Source: Chlorella sorokiniana (lineage: Eukaryota; Chlorophyta; Trebouxiophyceae; Chlorellales; Chlorellaceae). Taken from it: a DNA stretch of 64,000 bases. The position numbers and the translations under genes were made by a program. Location of the stretch: NCBI GenBank assembly GCA_025917655.1, contig CP084615.1, forward strand, positions 992,001-1,056,000. Direction: 5' to 3'. Below the pieces are notes generated by a model. The model ran no database searches, had not been told where the DNA came from, and worked only from the letters and a program-made list of their open reading frames with translations. Below, one piece after another: positions 1 to 11,472 of the stretch; position 1 is the stretch's first letter, and each line of letters begins with the position of its first letter.

Positions 1-461
1 TCCGCCAATTGCCCATGTTAGAGTGTGCCGCGGCTGGTGTAAGCATGTTTAACCACAAGTGCACCCCATGTCTGGTGTGGTGGTTGGCGCTCAACAACAA
101 ACTTGCTGAGCCAGCCTGTTCCCATCTCTGCTACCTTCACCTCTAGCATGGCTCGCTTCATCACAGGCACATGCAAACAGACGCAGGTCGGTCATGTGAA
201 AGCAGTGGAATAAAGTTGGGATGAAACATGGAAAGCTACAAAACCTGGAAAATTGAGTCAAATCAACACGTGCGCTGCAAATGCCCTTTCCACAATCGGC
301 TGGCCGCCCCAACCAGAGTAGGTCGAGCAGGGCAAAGGACAGAAGAAAAGGTTGCTCCATTTGTTGTGGGGGCTGCAGGGCCCAGCAGCTTTTCCCGTTC
401 GTTTGCTCGTTTGTTTGCCCTGGCTTGGTGCTTCTGGTGAGCCTGCGTGCTGGTTGCAGCA
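1..461. other. Non-coding flank, 3' side of the VWA gene
   Basis: This stretch lies beyond the stop codon of the minus-strand von Willebrand A gene and probably holds its 3' UTR. The open frames here have no recognisable domain and biased, non-conserved composition. I see no RNA gene or repeat. Confidence 0.4.
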
Positions 462-3400
462 TCACTCCTGATTGCCGGACCCCACGGCCGCGAGCTTCTT
501 CAGCAGCTTCACCTCCTGGTCCAGGCTGGCATCGTTGGTGGCCTCAGCCACCCCTTCCAAGTAGGGCAGGAACTCCTTGAAGGCCGCTGCCGCGTCCTTG
601 TTCACCGCCAGCGGCTGGCTCTGCCGCTCCCAGCGCCCCAGCAGCTGGGGCCACAGCGGCGGCGGCGGCGGCAGCGGGCACGCATCGGGCAGCAGCCAGC
701 GGCGGAGCGCGCAGCCGCCGGTCACAGGGCTGGCGCGGTACAGGGTCACCGGCACCGGGCAGTACCACGTCGGGAAGCTGGCGCAGTCCTCTGCGGGCAC
801 CACAATCGGCTGGCTGGGCTCCAGCCCCTGCCACTGGTCCAGCAGCCTGCGAGGAGGAGACACTGGGTCAGCCTCTGAGAGAAAGCCACGCGGCTGGCAG
901 GCTACGCTGCAGCGCAAAGGAACATCGCGGGCATCACAAGCAGAACCGACCCAGCAACGCGTCGGGGGGCTGCCAGCCGCACGCACCAGCCGTGCAGCAG
1001 GTCTGTGTACCGCGCCAGCGCCACCGCCTTCTCCACGCCGCTCGAGCCGTAGAGCTCGGCGCTGCTGTCGCTCCGCACCGCCTCGGGCACCTCCACCGTG
1101 CGAACGGAGCTGGGGGGCAAAGCATGGCGGTGGGTGAGCAAGGAAGAGTGAGGCTGGGTGTGGGAGGGGCACAGGCCGAGCGCAGGGCTCTGAGGCAAGC
1201 GCCCTCCCCTCTGCGCGCAAGGCGGCGCTGTGCACGGCATGCAGCCGCACGCCAGCCGCGCACCTGGCCTTGTTGCCCTCCCGGTCCTCGTAGCTCGCCT
1301 CCAGCACCAGCGGCAGAGACGGGTCGGCTGGGGGCGCATGCGCAGCAGAACCACGCCCCCTTGATGCCCTCGTCCGTCTTGGGGGAGGGGAACAGGGTGT
1401 GCACCTGCGGGGGGTGCCGGAAGGCATCACTCGGAAGACGGGCAGCTCATCCCGCAGCGCTGGCAAGCAGCGCTCGCTCCCCTTCCAAGCCAGCGAGGAG
1501 AGCGGGCGGCCTGCGCTGCCGCCGGCTCTGCGCCCGCACCTTCATCACGGTTCCGTCGCTGGATAGCGCGCTTTCGTTGGAGTTGGGGGAGCCGTAGACA
1601 TGCAGGATCTGCCAGCCCCTGCCGCCGCTGTCGCCCTCCTCCTGCCCAGACACCTGCACCCTGAGCGCCAGGTCGAACACCAGGGGCCTACGGGCAGCCA
1701 GGGGAGAGGGGATGGGTGGGCGGGGAGCAGCCATGGTGCGCCTATGGTGCGCTGCCCCTCCAGGGCAGCACAACAAGCTGCGATCCCCGGCTGTAGGCAG
1801 CCAGGTCATCGACTGCACGCGCCCAGCTGGTACCCGCTCCGACACCCTCCCCCTCACGTGACTGCGTAGTCAAATTCATCGATGAGTCGCCGCCTGAACT
1901 CGCCGGGGTGTGCACCGAGAAGTAGTTGGCGCCCCGCACCTTGCTGATGGCCTCCACCAGCTGGGTGTTGAAGTCCAGGCCCACGCCTGAGCAAGGGGAG
2001 CGGCGGTGGTGTCGGTGAGGGCGGGCCGGGCGGCCGCACTGCTGCTGCAGATGACACGCTCAACTCATGCTCAGCTCATGGCCACCCCCTTCTGGTGCAG
2101 CACGAGGGTCATCACTCAGGCAAGTGCCCCCCCCTCCTAGGCCTGTGCCACCCACCCACCAATGATGGTTGTGTAGACGCCGTCGAGGGCCAGGGCCTTG
2201 ATGCGCGCCAGCAGGCCGGTGTCGCTGGTGTCGCCCGCGTTGGGCTCGGCGTCCGTGAGGAAGACGACACGGTTCTCCACCTCGCCGCGGCTGGCCTCCA
2301 TGCACGCGCGGCATCCCGTCAGCTGCGCGCCGCCTGAGCGATGGAGGGCAGGGGGCAGGAGCGCCTCTGGCTGTGCTGGCGGCAGATGTCGGTGGCAGCG
2401 GCAGCAGGCTCGTGGAGTCTGGCGATGGGGCGGGAGCAGAGGGGCTGGAACCCACAGCAAGGCCACCCACCTGCGTCAATGCCCGCCTGGAAATTGGTGC
2501 CGCTGGTGTCGATGACGTCGGCGGCAATCTGCCGGGCAGGGCGTGGGGTGGGGCAGATGCAGATGCTGGGTGGAGGTGCGGGTGTCTCCACCTCCGCCCA
2601 TGGCTGCTTCTCTGGGGGCGCGCTCCGGCAGCCGCCCCCTCCACAGGCACCAGACCCAACAGCCGCCCCACCCAACCCCCACCCTCTGCCCACGAGCACC
2701 TTCCTCTTCAGCCCCTCCACGTCTGCGCAGCGCACGGGCCCCAGCGGTTTGGGCACGCAGGCGCCGTCTGAGAACAGCACCAGCGCCAGCGAGTCGTCCG
2801 GCGACAGCAGGTCCACGATGCCCGACAGCACCTCCTTGGCCACATCAATCTTCTTCTTGTCCGCCTCTGCGCGCGTGACAGCAACCGGTTGGCAGGATCA
2901 GGGCACAGTGCACACAGTGTAGGCTGCGGCCGGGGGACAGACGGGTGATGGCAATGCGCAGGCCTGTCGGACAGGCTGTGCAGCGAGGAGCGGCAGCTTG
3001 CCCGCCCCTGCCCACCGTCGGGGTCGTCGCCGGGCGGCGGCTGCCGGCCGTCGTAGTAGTAGCGGTCGAAGGGGAGCCCATGGAGCCGCTCACATCCAGC
3101 ACCAGAGCCAGGTTGAGGCGCTTGCGCGCAAAGTCGGAGGCCTTCATGCCTGGTGGGGAGGGGGTGAGGCGCGCAGGGCGTCAAGGTTGGAGGCATGTGA
3201 GTGATGCGCATGGTGCGGGGGGGGCGGCGAGGGCAGAAGGGCATAAGGGGTCTGCCAAACGATCAAGAAGAAGCCCGTCTGCAAGTGCGCTCAGCAGCTT
3301 GACGGTGGACCCAGGCCGCCCCTCCGCACGGTGCGGCTGAGCCAGTGTCGAGCCCGCAGACTCGAGCTACGCACCAGAGTCGAGCCCGACGGCCATGTAG

Positions 3401-4475
3401 AACTCGCGGCTTTCTGGGGTGTCCAGCAGCGGGTCGGGGGACAGGCCCACCGAGTAGACGGGGCAGAAGAGCTGAGTGCAGGGCGAGGTGGAGTTGCTGC
3501 AGGGGCGGGCATGGGGTTGGCGGCCAAAGACGTGGCCGCCGAGCAAGGGCAAGCTGTGCAGTGGCGGGAGCGCTGCTCTCGCAGGCTGCAGACAGCTCAA
3601 CCAGTGCGTTCCACCCGTGTGTGACTCGAAGGCACGTACGCGCTCACAAGCCGACCTGCTGGTGTCAAAGAAGTAGTCCTTGGCAAGGCCCTCAAACGAG
3701 AGGTCGGTGGGCAGCGGCAGGTACCCCGCCTCGATGTTCTCACGGAAGTTCTCAATGTCCTGCGCGCCGCCTGCAAGGGTGCAGAAACGGCGGAGCAAGA
3801 GCTGATTGCAAGCTCGTTAGGCATGCGGAACGTGCGCTGCAGCGCAGCAAGGAACCAGCACTAGTGGTGCGCTGTGCGTTGGCAGCCTATCCCCTGTGGG
3901 TGGGCAGCATGAGCAGCGGCGCATCTCCCGGGTGGTCCAGGCCTGAAGTCGGCGATGCGGAAGGCCAGTGCCAGCTCACCAGTGGCGAAGCCAAGTGACT
4001 CGGCTGTTGCTGCGCCTCCGACTGAGCTGCCTGCAGCTGTTGCAGGCATGGCGTTGGACACCCCTCCGCCAGCCGGCCTGGCAGTTGCGGCGGGCATCCC
4101 GCCAGTGGCCGAGGAGCCCCACGCTGCAGCGGTGGACGGCAGGCGAGTCAAGATGTGCCGCTCGGCTCAGCGCTTTCGGGGGACCCACCCCGCCCGTAAA
4201 CAAGCTTACAAGCGTCCATACAGCGCCATGCAAGCATTGCAACAGCCTTCCTTGCCCCAGTCTGGTGCTTCGTGTGACGTGGACATGAGGAACTTCGCAG
4301 CTGCTTGAAACCCACCTGCATCGCCGTAATACAAGCTGCCACACTGTCCCTTGTAGTCCCAGGCCGCGGCGGTGGCATTGCACTTCTCCTCCGCTTGCAG
4401 CGCCCGTGCGCTCGCAGTGGGTAGGAGGGCGCACAGCAGGAGTGGGAGCAGGCGCAGAAGCAGCTTATGGATCAT
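462..4475 (-). CDS. Secreted von Willebrand factor A (VWA) domain protein, multi-exon
   Basis: The start at 4475 opens with a clear signal peptide, a leucine-rich run ending in an Ala-x-Ala type cleavage site, followed by a short cysteine-containing segment. A VWA domain follows across several exons. All three parts of the metal-ion-dependent adhesion site are present: DVSGSM near 3090, the threonine in DTSGTNFQAG near 2505, and FLTDAEP near 2260. Beta-rich downstream exons (VFDLALRVQVSG near 1670) and a helical C-terminal exon ending at 462 finish the protein. VWA domains bind protein ligands through a divalent metal, and with the signal peptide this suggests a secreted or endomembrane adhesion-type protein; the partner is unknown. 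Near 1905 the exon encoding HTPGEFRRRLIDEFDY needs one more base in a run of four G to stay in frame. Exon borders were judged from GT-AG sites and frame continuity. Confidence 0.8.
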
Positions 4476-5166
4476 GCTTGCTTACTAGAGAGCAGATTTC
4501 GCTCGAATAACGGGGTTTTCCGGCGGGTAATGGTCTTAACACGCTGCCAGGCTGGAAGGGGCAGTGGCGGGAAGTTGCGTGCGCCCTGCCCAGCCCCTGC
4601 CCACCCACCACCCTTGTTCAGAGCAGTCGTGCATCTCTGATCCTGCAAACACATTTGGTGATTGCCCCAGGTAGGAATGGACTGCTCGGAGTGCAGGCAA
4701 GGCCGGAACAAGCCACCGCCCTTCTCGCCCTCGCGCAGGCGGGTTGGCAGCACCACAGTCCCAGCGACAAACCGCTGCTGTCGCCGCACCGCACATTGGG
4801 ATAGACTCGTTTGTTACACGCAGGGATGGATTGTTGCTCAGGATGACACCAACAATTGCTTTTGGCAGTTTGTGAGTGGCACCGGCTGTGCTGCCGCCAC
4901 TGTCAGAGGAGCTGTGCACGTCCAGGCTGCGTGATCAGGCGCAGCAGCAAGATCAAGGTTCGGGGGAGTGAGAACAGCACAGTGGGGCTGCTCCGGACGG
5001 GTAGCCAGGCCCATGCAAAGTGGCAAAGTAAGGCACAGAATAGCTGCTGCTTACCAGGTTTCCTTATGCTGCGAAGGGATGCTCTGCTTGGAGACCTCGT
5101 GTGTGCAGGATAGTGGTTTGAACAACCTTGGAGGTGTCAATTTAGCTTGATCCAGCCCCCTCAAAG
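4476..5166. other. Intergenic region upstream of the VWA gene
   Basis: About 690 bases without a supportable gene. It should contain the promoter and 5' UTR of the minus-strand VWA gene. Open frames on both strands overlap each other and show no domain. No repeat or RNA gene was recognised. Confidence 0.35.
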
Positions 5167-5421
5167 ATGCCTGCAGCCCCCTTCAAGAGCGCAGCCAAGA
5201 AAGCTGCTGCTGCTGCGGTGACCACTGCAACAAGTCTGGCTTGGAAGCGCCTGAGCTGGCAGGCCCGGGCTGCCCTGATGGGAGGCTCCTTTGCGCTGGG
5301 TGCGGCTCGCAGGCTCAACAGCATCCGACACCGCCTGGCAGGACACCACGCGAAGGACGGCGGCCGCCGCCGCCACCTCTTTACCACGACAGAGTTGATG
5401 GCTGCAGCGCTGCCGATTTAG
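5167..5421 (+). CDS. Possible small basic protein (84 residues)
   Basis: A single open frame starts at an ATG and ends at 5421. The product is Ala- and Arg-rich with a lysine-containing N terminus (MPAAPFKSAAKKAAAAAV) and a moderately hydrophobic middle (ARAALMGGSFALGAARR) that could be an amphipathic or short membrane helix. It lies between the VWA gene and the convergent end of the ubiquitin protease gene, whose stop is at 5616. I do not recognise a family. In GC-rich algal DNA, Ala/Arg-rich frames arise by chance, so this may not be a gene, or may be one exon of a longer one. Confidence 0.25.
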   Translation: MPAAPFKSAAKKAAAAAVTTATSLAWKRLSWQARAALMGGSFALGAARRLNSIRHRLAGHHAKDGGRRRHLFTTTELMAAALPI

Positions 5422-5615
5422 CAGCTGGCATTGAGGAAGGTGGAACCTTGCGTCGACCACTGCTGCCCCAGCACGGCTCAGTCCCTCTGTGTCTTTCCGT
5501 TGCCCCTATGTTCTGTTCAATGATTGCCCTTTGCGCTGCCCAGATTCAGGACAACACTTACTCCACAGGCAGCCATGTGATGACAACCGTTAAGGCAGGC
5601 AAAGCACGTGTTGCC

Positions 5616-7493
5616 TCAACTCGCGCCGTCGATGCGCTCGTACAACAGCAGGGAGGCCTCTGCTGCCAGCACCTGCTCCAGGCTGGCTGGCTGCACAACC
5701 TCATCCGACGCGCACACCCAGCCGCCGCTGGCTGATGCTGCGGCATCCGCCCCCAGCCAGCGGTAGACGGTGTAGTGCCCTGCCCCCGCCAGACCCCCAG
5801 GTGTACCACAACTGCCCGTAGGCTGTACAGCGGCGCCTGCGGCTGCTCAGCCGGCTCTTCCTGCGCTGCGCTGCCGCCTGATCCTCCTAGCCACGGCCGC
5901 TGCGGCACGCCAGCTGCGCATGCCCAGCCATGTCCCAGCACGGGGATGTGCTGCCGGGGCAGGGCCAGCGTCACTGGGAAGCGAACGCGCCCAGTCACCT
6001 TCACATGGTGGCCCTGGGGGACCAGAAGCCACGACGCAGCTGCAGGCACAGCACACGGGGCAGCCGGGCCACAGCCGTTCGCCGCGCTGCCAGGCACGGA
6101 CGCGGCTGCCAGGCAATGCCTGTGGGATGGCGCAAACGCAGCAGAGGCCGGGCGTCAAGGCGCAGGCAACACCAGAAAGGGAGCTCGGTCAGAGAAGGCG
6201 GTCTCGGCAACTTCCTTTCCTGCCCTCCTGGCCACTCACCCGCCGACTTAAGCATGCCCGCATACGCATCGCTGTCCCCCAGCAGCCCGCCCTGCTCCAG
6301 GTCCATCCGCAGGCGTTCCAGCACGGGGGCAGCACGGGGCGCCGTTGCCGCCCGCTTCCCTTGCAGCGCCTGCACCTGCCGCCTGCTCTTCCGTGCCTGC
6401 GGCCGCTGCCGCTGCCAGGCTGGCAGCCAGCGAGCAGCGCGGGCAGTGCCAGCCTTGCACGGCTTCGTAGCTGTAGAAGCTGGCCAGGCTGCCCTCTAGA
6501 GTCGCGTCCGGTGCCGCAGGTACGTTGCCCAGCAGGGTGGCGCTGGGCAGGGTGGCAATGCCCAGCGGCAGCACCCAGAAAGGGCTCAGCTGCACCGCAG
6601 AGCGGTGGCGGCAACGCACGCAGCACAGCTCGTGCGCGTTTGCGCCCGCAGCGGCAGCCAGGCGTGCTGCTGCCACATCGCCAGCTCAGGGTCGGGCAAA
6701 ACGGCGGGTGAGCTGTGCATCGCCACACCGCGGCTTTCGCCCACCGGTGGTCCTTGAACAGCCGTCATGCCTGCCCCTGTGTTGACGCGGCGACACAGCT
6801 GACCGCCGTTGCTGCTGCCATTACACGCGAAGCTGTCGCCTGCTGCAGGTTCTGCCGCGCTGCCTGCAGCTCCTGCAACAGCGGCCACGGATGCACGCAA
6901 CGCCATCTGCTTTGCAGGGCCCCGCAGGAAGGCGGCTTGCAGCTCTTGCGCCAGAAGATCACCAAGCAACTCCACCGCTTCGGCAGCATCATGCTCCTGC
7001 CCCGGCTTCAAAGTGCCTTCTGGGATACGCGACAGGAGTGCATGCAAAAGGGCGCGAGGCGTCACACTGTGCTGTCGAGCAGACACGGGCTGGGGCTGCA
7101 GCTGGCGGAGGCAGGCAGTCAGTGCCGCTGCCAGTGGAGCGGCTGTGAGCGAACTTGCGCTCAGCGCCTGCAGAGTGGATTCAAGCTGCTGGAGAACCAC
7201 GTGACAGCTTGCCAGGGCCTGCAGAGCGCCGTGGTTGCAGAAAGTGGGACGAGCCGTGATGTTTGGCGGTAGACAGAGCTGCGGGAGGCGTTCACTTGGT
7301 TGAATGGATGGTTCACAATCTGACAAACCTGCAAGATGCTGCCAAAGTAGCACGTGTTGCCTAGGTTGACCACGCCTGGCACAGTCTGCTCTCTGAGACT
7401 CGGCATTCCGGAAACATTCACTTGAATGACGTGCCGCTGATACAAAGCATTTCGATGGCAGCTCTTCCCAATGCCCAACCACAGCAAATGCAA
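5616..7493 (-). CDS. Ubiquitin-specific protease (USP/UBP family, C19)
   Basis: Removes ubiquitin from substrates as a cysteine protease. The Cys box GVVNLGNTCYFGSILQ lies in the first exon, near residue 40 from the ATG at 7493. An intron (about 7329-7226) separates it from ALASCHVVLQQLESTLQAL. A zinc-ribbon pair follows (CVRC near 6610, CPRC near 6430), and the His box GHYTVYRW lies near 5765, so the catalytic fold looks complete. The layout, with a short N terminus right before the Cys box, recalls the USP30/UBP27 group; that assignment is inference. Frame must gain one base in the C5 run at 5782-5786 to join VVHLGVWR to GHYTVYRW, most likely an assembly error because both sides are conserved. 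The last codons read ERIDGAS before the stop at 5616. The start is about 100 bases from the stop of the LRR gene on the same strand. Confidence 0.8.
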
Positions 7494-7594
7494 GCATCAC
7501 GCATTGATGACCTGGAGCACGCTGGCGCCTGCGGTTGTCCGTGCTCATGGTCATTGTGCAAAGTTGCCAGGGCGCAGCCTCGGTCTGGCAGCAT

Positions 7595-9932
7595 TCAGGT
7601 GAAGGGGATGCTGGACTGCAGCAGGCCCGCTGCCACGGCGGCCGCAGGGTTGCTGGAGCCGCCCGCCGCAAGCGCCTGCTGCGCCGCCGCCTGCCGCATG
7701 AGCTCCTGCTGCGGCGTGACTGTCGCCCTGCCAACGCTGTGCGCGCCCTGTGGCGGCGCTGACCCGATGTAGAGCTTGCGCAGGGCGGGTAGCAGCGCCA
7801 ACTCGGCGGGGAGCTGGCTGGGCTTGACAGGGTTGTTGTCAATGTAAAACTCCTGAAGGTGCAGGCACAGCAGGCAGTTGGGATGGCTCAACCTCAAACT
7901 GCCCAAGCCCATCGACCCTCCTACTGCCGGCATTCCTCCCCCTGCCCTCGCCCCCACCCACCTCAGTGCCCCTCTCAAAAACACCCATACCATTAAAAAC
8001 ACCCATACCCACACTTGCAACCACCTCCAGCGACCACACCCACCTGCAGGTTTGTGAGCGCCGCCAGCTCAGCGGGCACCCCAGCGAGCCGGTTGCGGTC
8101 TAGCCACAGGCGCTTCAGCCCCGTGAGACGCCCCAGCTCGGGAGGCACCGAGGTCAGCTGGTTGCTGTAGAGCCAGAGCTCCTGCAGCGCCGTCATGCCC
8201 CCAATCTCTGGCGGCAGCGTCGTCAGACGGTTCTGGTACAGGCTTAGCCGCACGCACTCGGTCAGGCGGCCCAGCTCGGGCGGTACAGAGGGCAGCTGGT
8301 TGCTATGCAAACTGCAGGCCGCAGGCAGGGGACATGCCGCCGTACTGAGTGCAAATCGAGGGCCAGCCACGTACGCACGCTCCACGGGCGATCCATCCCA
8401 CCTTTGGCTGCCTGCTTTTCTCGTGCCTGGCCAGCAGCAGGCAACCAGAGCCCACCTCAGCGCCTCCAGGTGCACCAGGTTGCCAAGCTCCGGGGGCAGG
8501 TGCTCCAGTCGGTTGATGTGCAGCGACAGGCGCACCATGTTGGTCAGGTGGCCGATGCTGGGGGCAGCACGGGCAGCTGGTTTGCGTTCTGCGCAGGGGG
8601 GGGGGCGGGCGAGGGCGGGCAGATTGCCGCCGGCATCCCCGGCCATGCACATCTGCCAGAAGCAAGGCAAGGCACTTGCCCGCCAGAGAGCAGCACACGG
8701 TGCGCCCCCTGCTGCGGCCCTCCCCTTGAGCGGCCGTGCCGCCAGGCGCACGCACCAGGGACAGCCAGGTGAGCGCGGTGCAGCATCCAATTTCCGGGCC
8801 CACCAGGGTCATGTCGTTGCTGCGGTGCAGGACAAGAGGCGTGCGGGGGCAAAGGTGGCTGTCAAGCGCAGTGCCCAAGCTGCGGTGCGGCGGCGGTGGC
8901 GGAGCCAGGACCAAGCATGCACAGCGCACACGCCGCTGCCTCCCACCTGTGTAGCGACAGGCGGTTGAGGTGGGCCAGGGCGGAGATGGTGGGGGCAGGG
9001 TGGGGATGCGGTTGCTGTGCAGGTCGAGGCGCTGCAGGCGGGTGAGGGCCCCGATCTCGCCGGGCACGCAGCTGAGCTGGCACTCGCTGAAATCGCTGCA
9101 GGGCCAGGGGTGCGGGAGGGGAGGAGTCAGCAGCCACGATCCTGCCATGGACTGCCATGGCTCAGTCTGCGGCGCGTCTTGGCCACGGCACAGCAGATGC
9201 CCTGGCCAGAACGCAGCCTGTCAGCTCACAGCCACTCCAGGTTGGTGAGGGCGCCGATGCCGGGGGCAGCTCCTTGATGGGGTTCAGGTTGAAAAACAGC
9301 TGCTCCAAAGACAGCAGGCGGGTGACCACCTGCTCACATTCACACGGGTGTAAGGCTTCTGGGGGCGCTCTGAAATCCCCAATAAACAGCTCTTGTCAGT
9401 CGCGCACCGCCGCAGACAGCCTCTGGCGTGCGTGCCTGGGGGAGCTCCTTGAACACGTTGTCTGGGGCCAGGAGGGCCTCCAGCCGCGTGAGGCGCGTCA
9501 GGCTGTCGGGCAGGCCGCGCAGCAGCGTTGTGGGTGAGCCACACCTTGCGCAGAGAGGCCAGCTCGGCCACGCTCTCGGGCAGCTCCAACATGCCCAGCT
9601 CAGTCAAAAACCTGGAAAAGCAGCGCCAACAACAGGGACCTGCTGGCAACCGCTCCTGGCGGCAGCGGCGGCAAGTGGCGATAACCCTCCCCCCAACACG
9701 AATCGTGGCGTGCATGGCATAATTGCATGTGTCATTATACACAAAGCTTCCCCCAGCGTCCGGCCGCAGAAACAAGGACAAAACCCGCTCACAATCCCAG
9801 CACTTCGCTGCCGCCGTCGTCCAACCTCACTCTTCTGGAGTGCACAAACTCTAAGTCCTCCCTCCATTCATCCTGTAGGGCAGGAGCCGCATCACGGACC
9901 TCCCGCAGAACTGCCAGAGTTTCGTTGTTCAT
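7595..9932 (-). CDS. Leucine-rich repeat protein, about 11-13 LRRs
   Basis: The proposed start is MNNETLAVLREVRDAAPALQ at 9932, giving a helical N-terminal cap of about 50 residues. Repeats of about 23 residues follow with consensus LxxLxLxxNxLxxLPxExxxLxx, for example LYQNRLTTLPPEIGGMTALQ and LWLDRNRLAGVPAELAALT between 8040 and 8290. The protein ends in an Ala/Gln-rich tail with stop at 7595. I see no signal peptide, membrane segment or kinase domain. It resembles the plant intracellular Ras-group LRR (PIRL) and bacterial-like LRR proteins that act as protein-binding scaffolds; the partner is unknown. Three LPPxIGxL-type repeats (G runs at 8560, 8991 and 9262) each need one extra base to stay in frame, and a fourth shift near 9530 is of a different kind. 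A start further upstream (10112) is open but lacks conserved features. Confidence 0.75.
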
Positions 9933-10155
9933 CGCAGGCAGCGCCGAAAGCTGCTTCCGACGAGGTGTGACTTTCTGACTGACAGCATACGTATGGTTCC
10001 TCGATAGGTGGGGGGTCAAAGAGGAGCACCCTGCAAAACCTGAACTGGCGCCAGGCGGCGCGGCAAGGTGCGTGCTGAGACCATCCGGGCACCTGGGCGC
10101 AATAATGCTCATTATGCGATACCCAATTTCAGTGAATCATATTGTACGTAGTAGC

Positions 10156-11472
10156 TCACTGGCCTCGCTCAAAGCCTTCAGGGTAGACCGCCGCAACCGC
10201 CGCTCGGTGCTGCTCCAGAGCGGCGGCATCCATGGCTGCCGCTGGCGGGCCCTGCTCGTGCCTGTAATGCCGAAACGTGTCCATGCCCGCCACCACCGTC
10301 ACTGCACAATGCGGTTTATGTGCAAAGGAGATGTCAACGCGTTGTCTTCTGTGGCAGAGCTGTGGACCGGTGAGCCTGGCAGCGATGACTGTGGCCTCGC
10401 CAAGCCTGGCAGCGCTCCTCCCTGGATGACGCCGCCGCCCACCTGAGTCCTTCGGCTGCAAGCCCTGCTGCACGTGCGCCGCCATGTAGCGGATGGCCAG
10501 CCCCAGGCGTGGCTGGGAGTCAGGGGCGGCGGGGGCGGAGCGGTGCGCCAGGCGGATGTGGTGCAGGGTGGCCTGGCCTGGGGCGAGCTCCACGCGCTCA
10601 CCCTCGGTGCCTTCCAGTTCCTGACGGCAACAGACGGGCACACAGCACCCTGTGTCTGGTGGCGGCCATCATTGCCATCAAACCAAGCTGGCACATGGTG
10701 AAAGCCAAAGCCGGTGGCTGGCAGAGCAGCCGCCGTCACGCCTCACCTGGATGGCCTGCCCCTTGAGCAGCAGGTTGCCCTGTGCAAAGGTGTCCACGTG
10801 CGGCAGCTGCTGGCGGTGGCTGCCCGGCAGGAAGCGCAGGCAGCCGTTGGCGGCGTCGCTGGGCGTCAGCGCCAGCCACGCGGTGACCACGTCGGGGGCG
10901 ACAGCGCCACGTAGGTGCTGTCCTGCAGGCGTGCCCGCGTGTACCAGGGAGAGAATGATCAGGACAGAAGAGTTGCTGTCAAACGGCACGCAGCAAGCGC
11001 TGCCCAGGCACCCGGCCCAAGCCGCGAGGTGCAAAGCGCTGAGCTGCCTGGGACCAGCCACAGCGCTCGAGGAGGTAAGGTGAGCTGGAGATTGCTGTGC
11101 GTGCCTGGTGCCACGATGTGAAGCCGCCATCCCCGGCTGCTTGTGGAACCAGTCTGTGGACCAGCAGAGCAGGTTGCGGCACCCGCCCAGCGCCTCCGAC
11201 GCCGCCGCCAGCAGGCGCGGGTGGTGTGCCAGGTGCCACACCCACGGCAGCAGCAGGTGGCTCTTGAAGCGCCAGTCGCCGGCCACAGCCCCGCCGCAGC
11301 GCTGCTGGTACCGCTGATACTGCTGGCATGCCTCCGCCGCTTCTTGCGCGCTGAGGATATCCACAGGGCCGGTGAACCCCTGTTCGACGTACTGCCGCCG
11401 CTGCTCGGGGTCAGCACTGGAGAGGGCAGCTGTGCAGCCGATGAGGGAGCGCTCCTGCAAGGCTGGCCGCAT
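10156..11472 (-). CDS. Phytanoyl-CoA dioxygenase (PhyH)-like module, probably C-terminal half of a fusion
   Basis: An Fe(II)/2-oxoglutarate-dependent oxygenase of the PhyH family, which hydroxylates acyl-CoA or small lipophilic substrates. The iron ligands are visible: WHQD (His-x-Asp) across an exon junction near 11107/10935, and the distal His in LAHRSAP near 10545, followed by the 2-oxoglutarate Arg in PRLGLAIRYM. The family block AWLALTPSDAANGCLRFLPG lies near 10850. The intron inside WHQ|D has a GC donor (11104-11103). Two exons need one extra base in a run (C4 at 11131-11134; G5 at 10894-10898). The ATG at 11472 lies only about 30 bases from the last methyltransferase codons, with no stop between them; one added base makes the two frames continuous (see findings). 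Substrate is unknown. Confidence 0.75.
11103..11104 (-). other. GC splice donor (GC-AG intron) inside the PhyH motif
   Basis: On the minus strand the exon ends TGG CAC CAG and the intron begins GCACGC. The next exon starts GAC AGC ACC. Joining them gives the family-defining WHQD-STY block, so the GC donor is supported by protein conservation. Confidence 0.6.

Noticed and set aside
91-465. 124-residue minus-strand frame after the VWA gene
   Set aside because: It lies past the VWA stop, has no domain, and looks like 3' UTR.
5616-7493. Ubiquitin protease as a pseudogene because of its frame shift
   Set aside because: The Cys box, zinc ribbon and His box are all intact, and the single shift lies in a C run like those in essential genes nearby.
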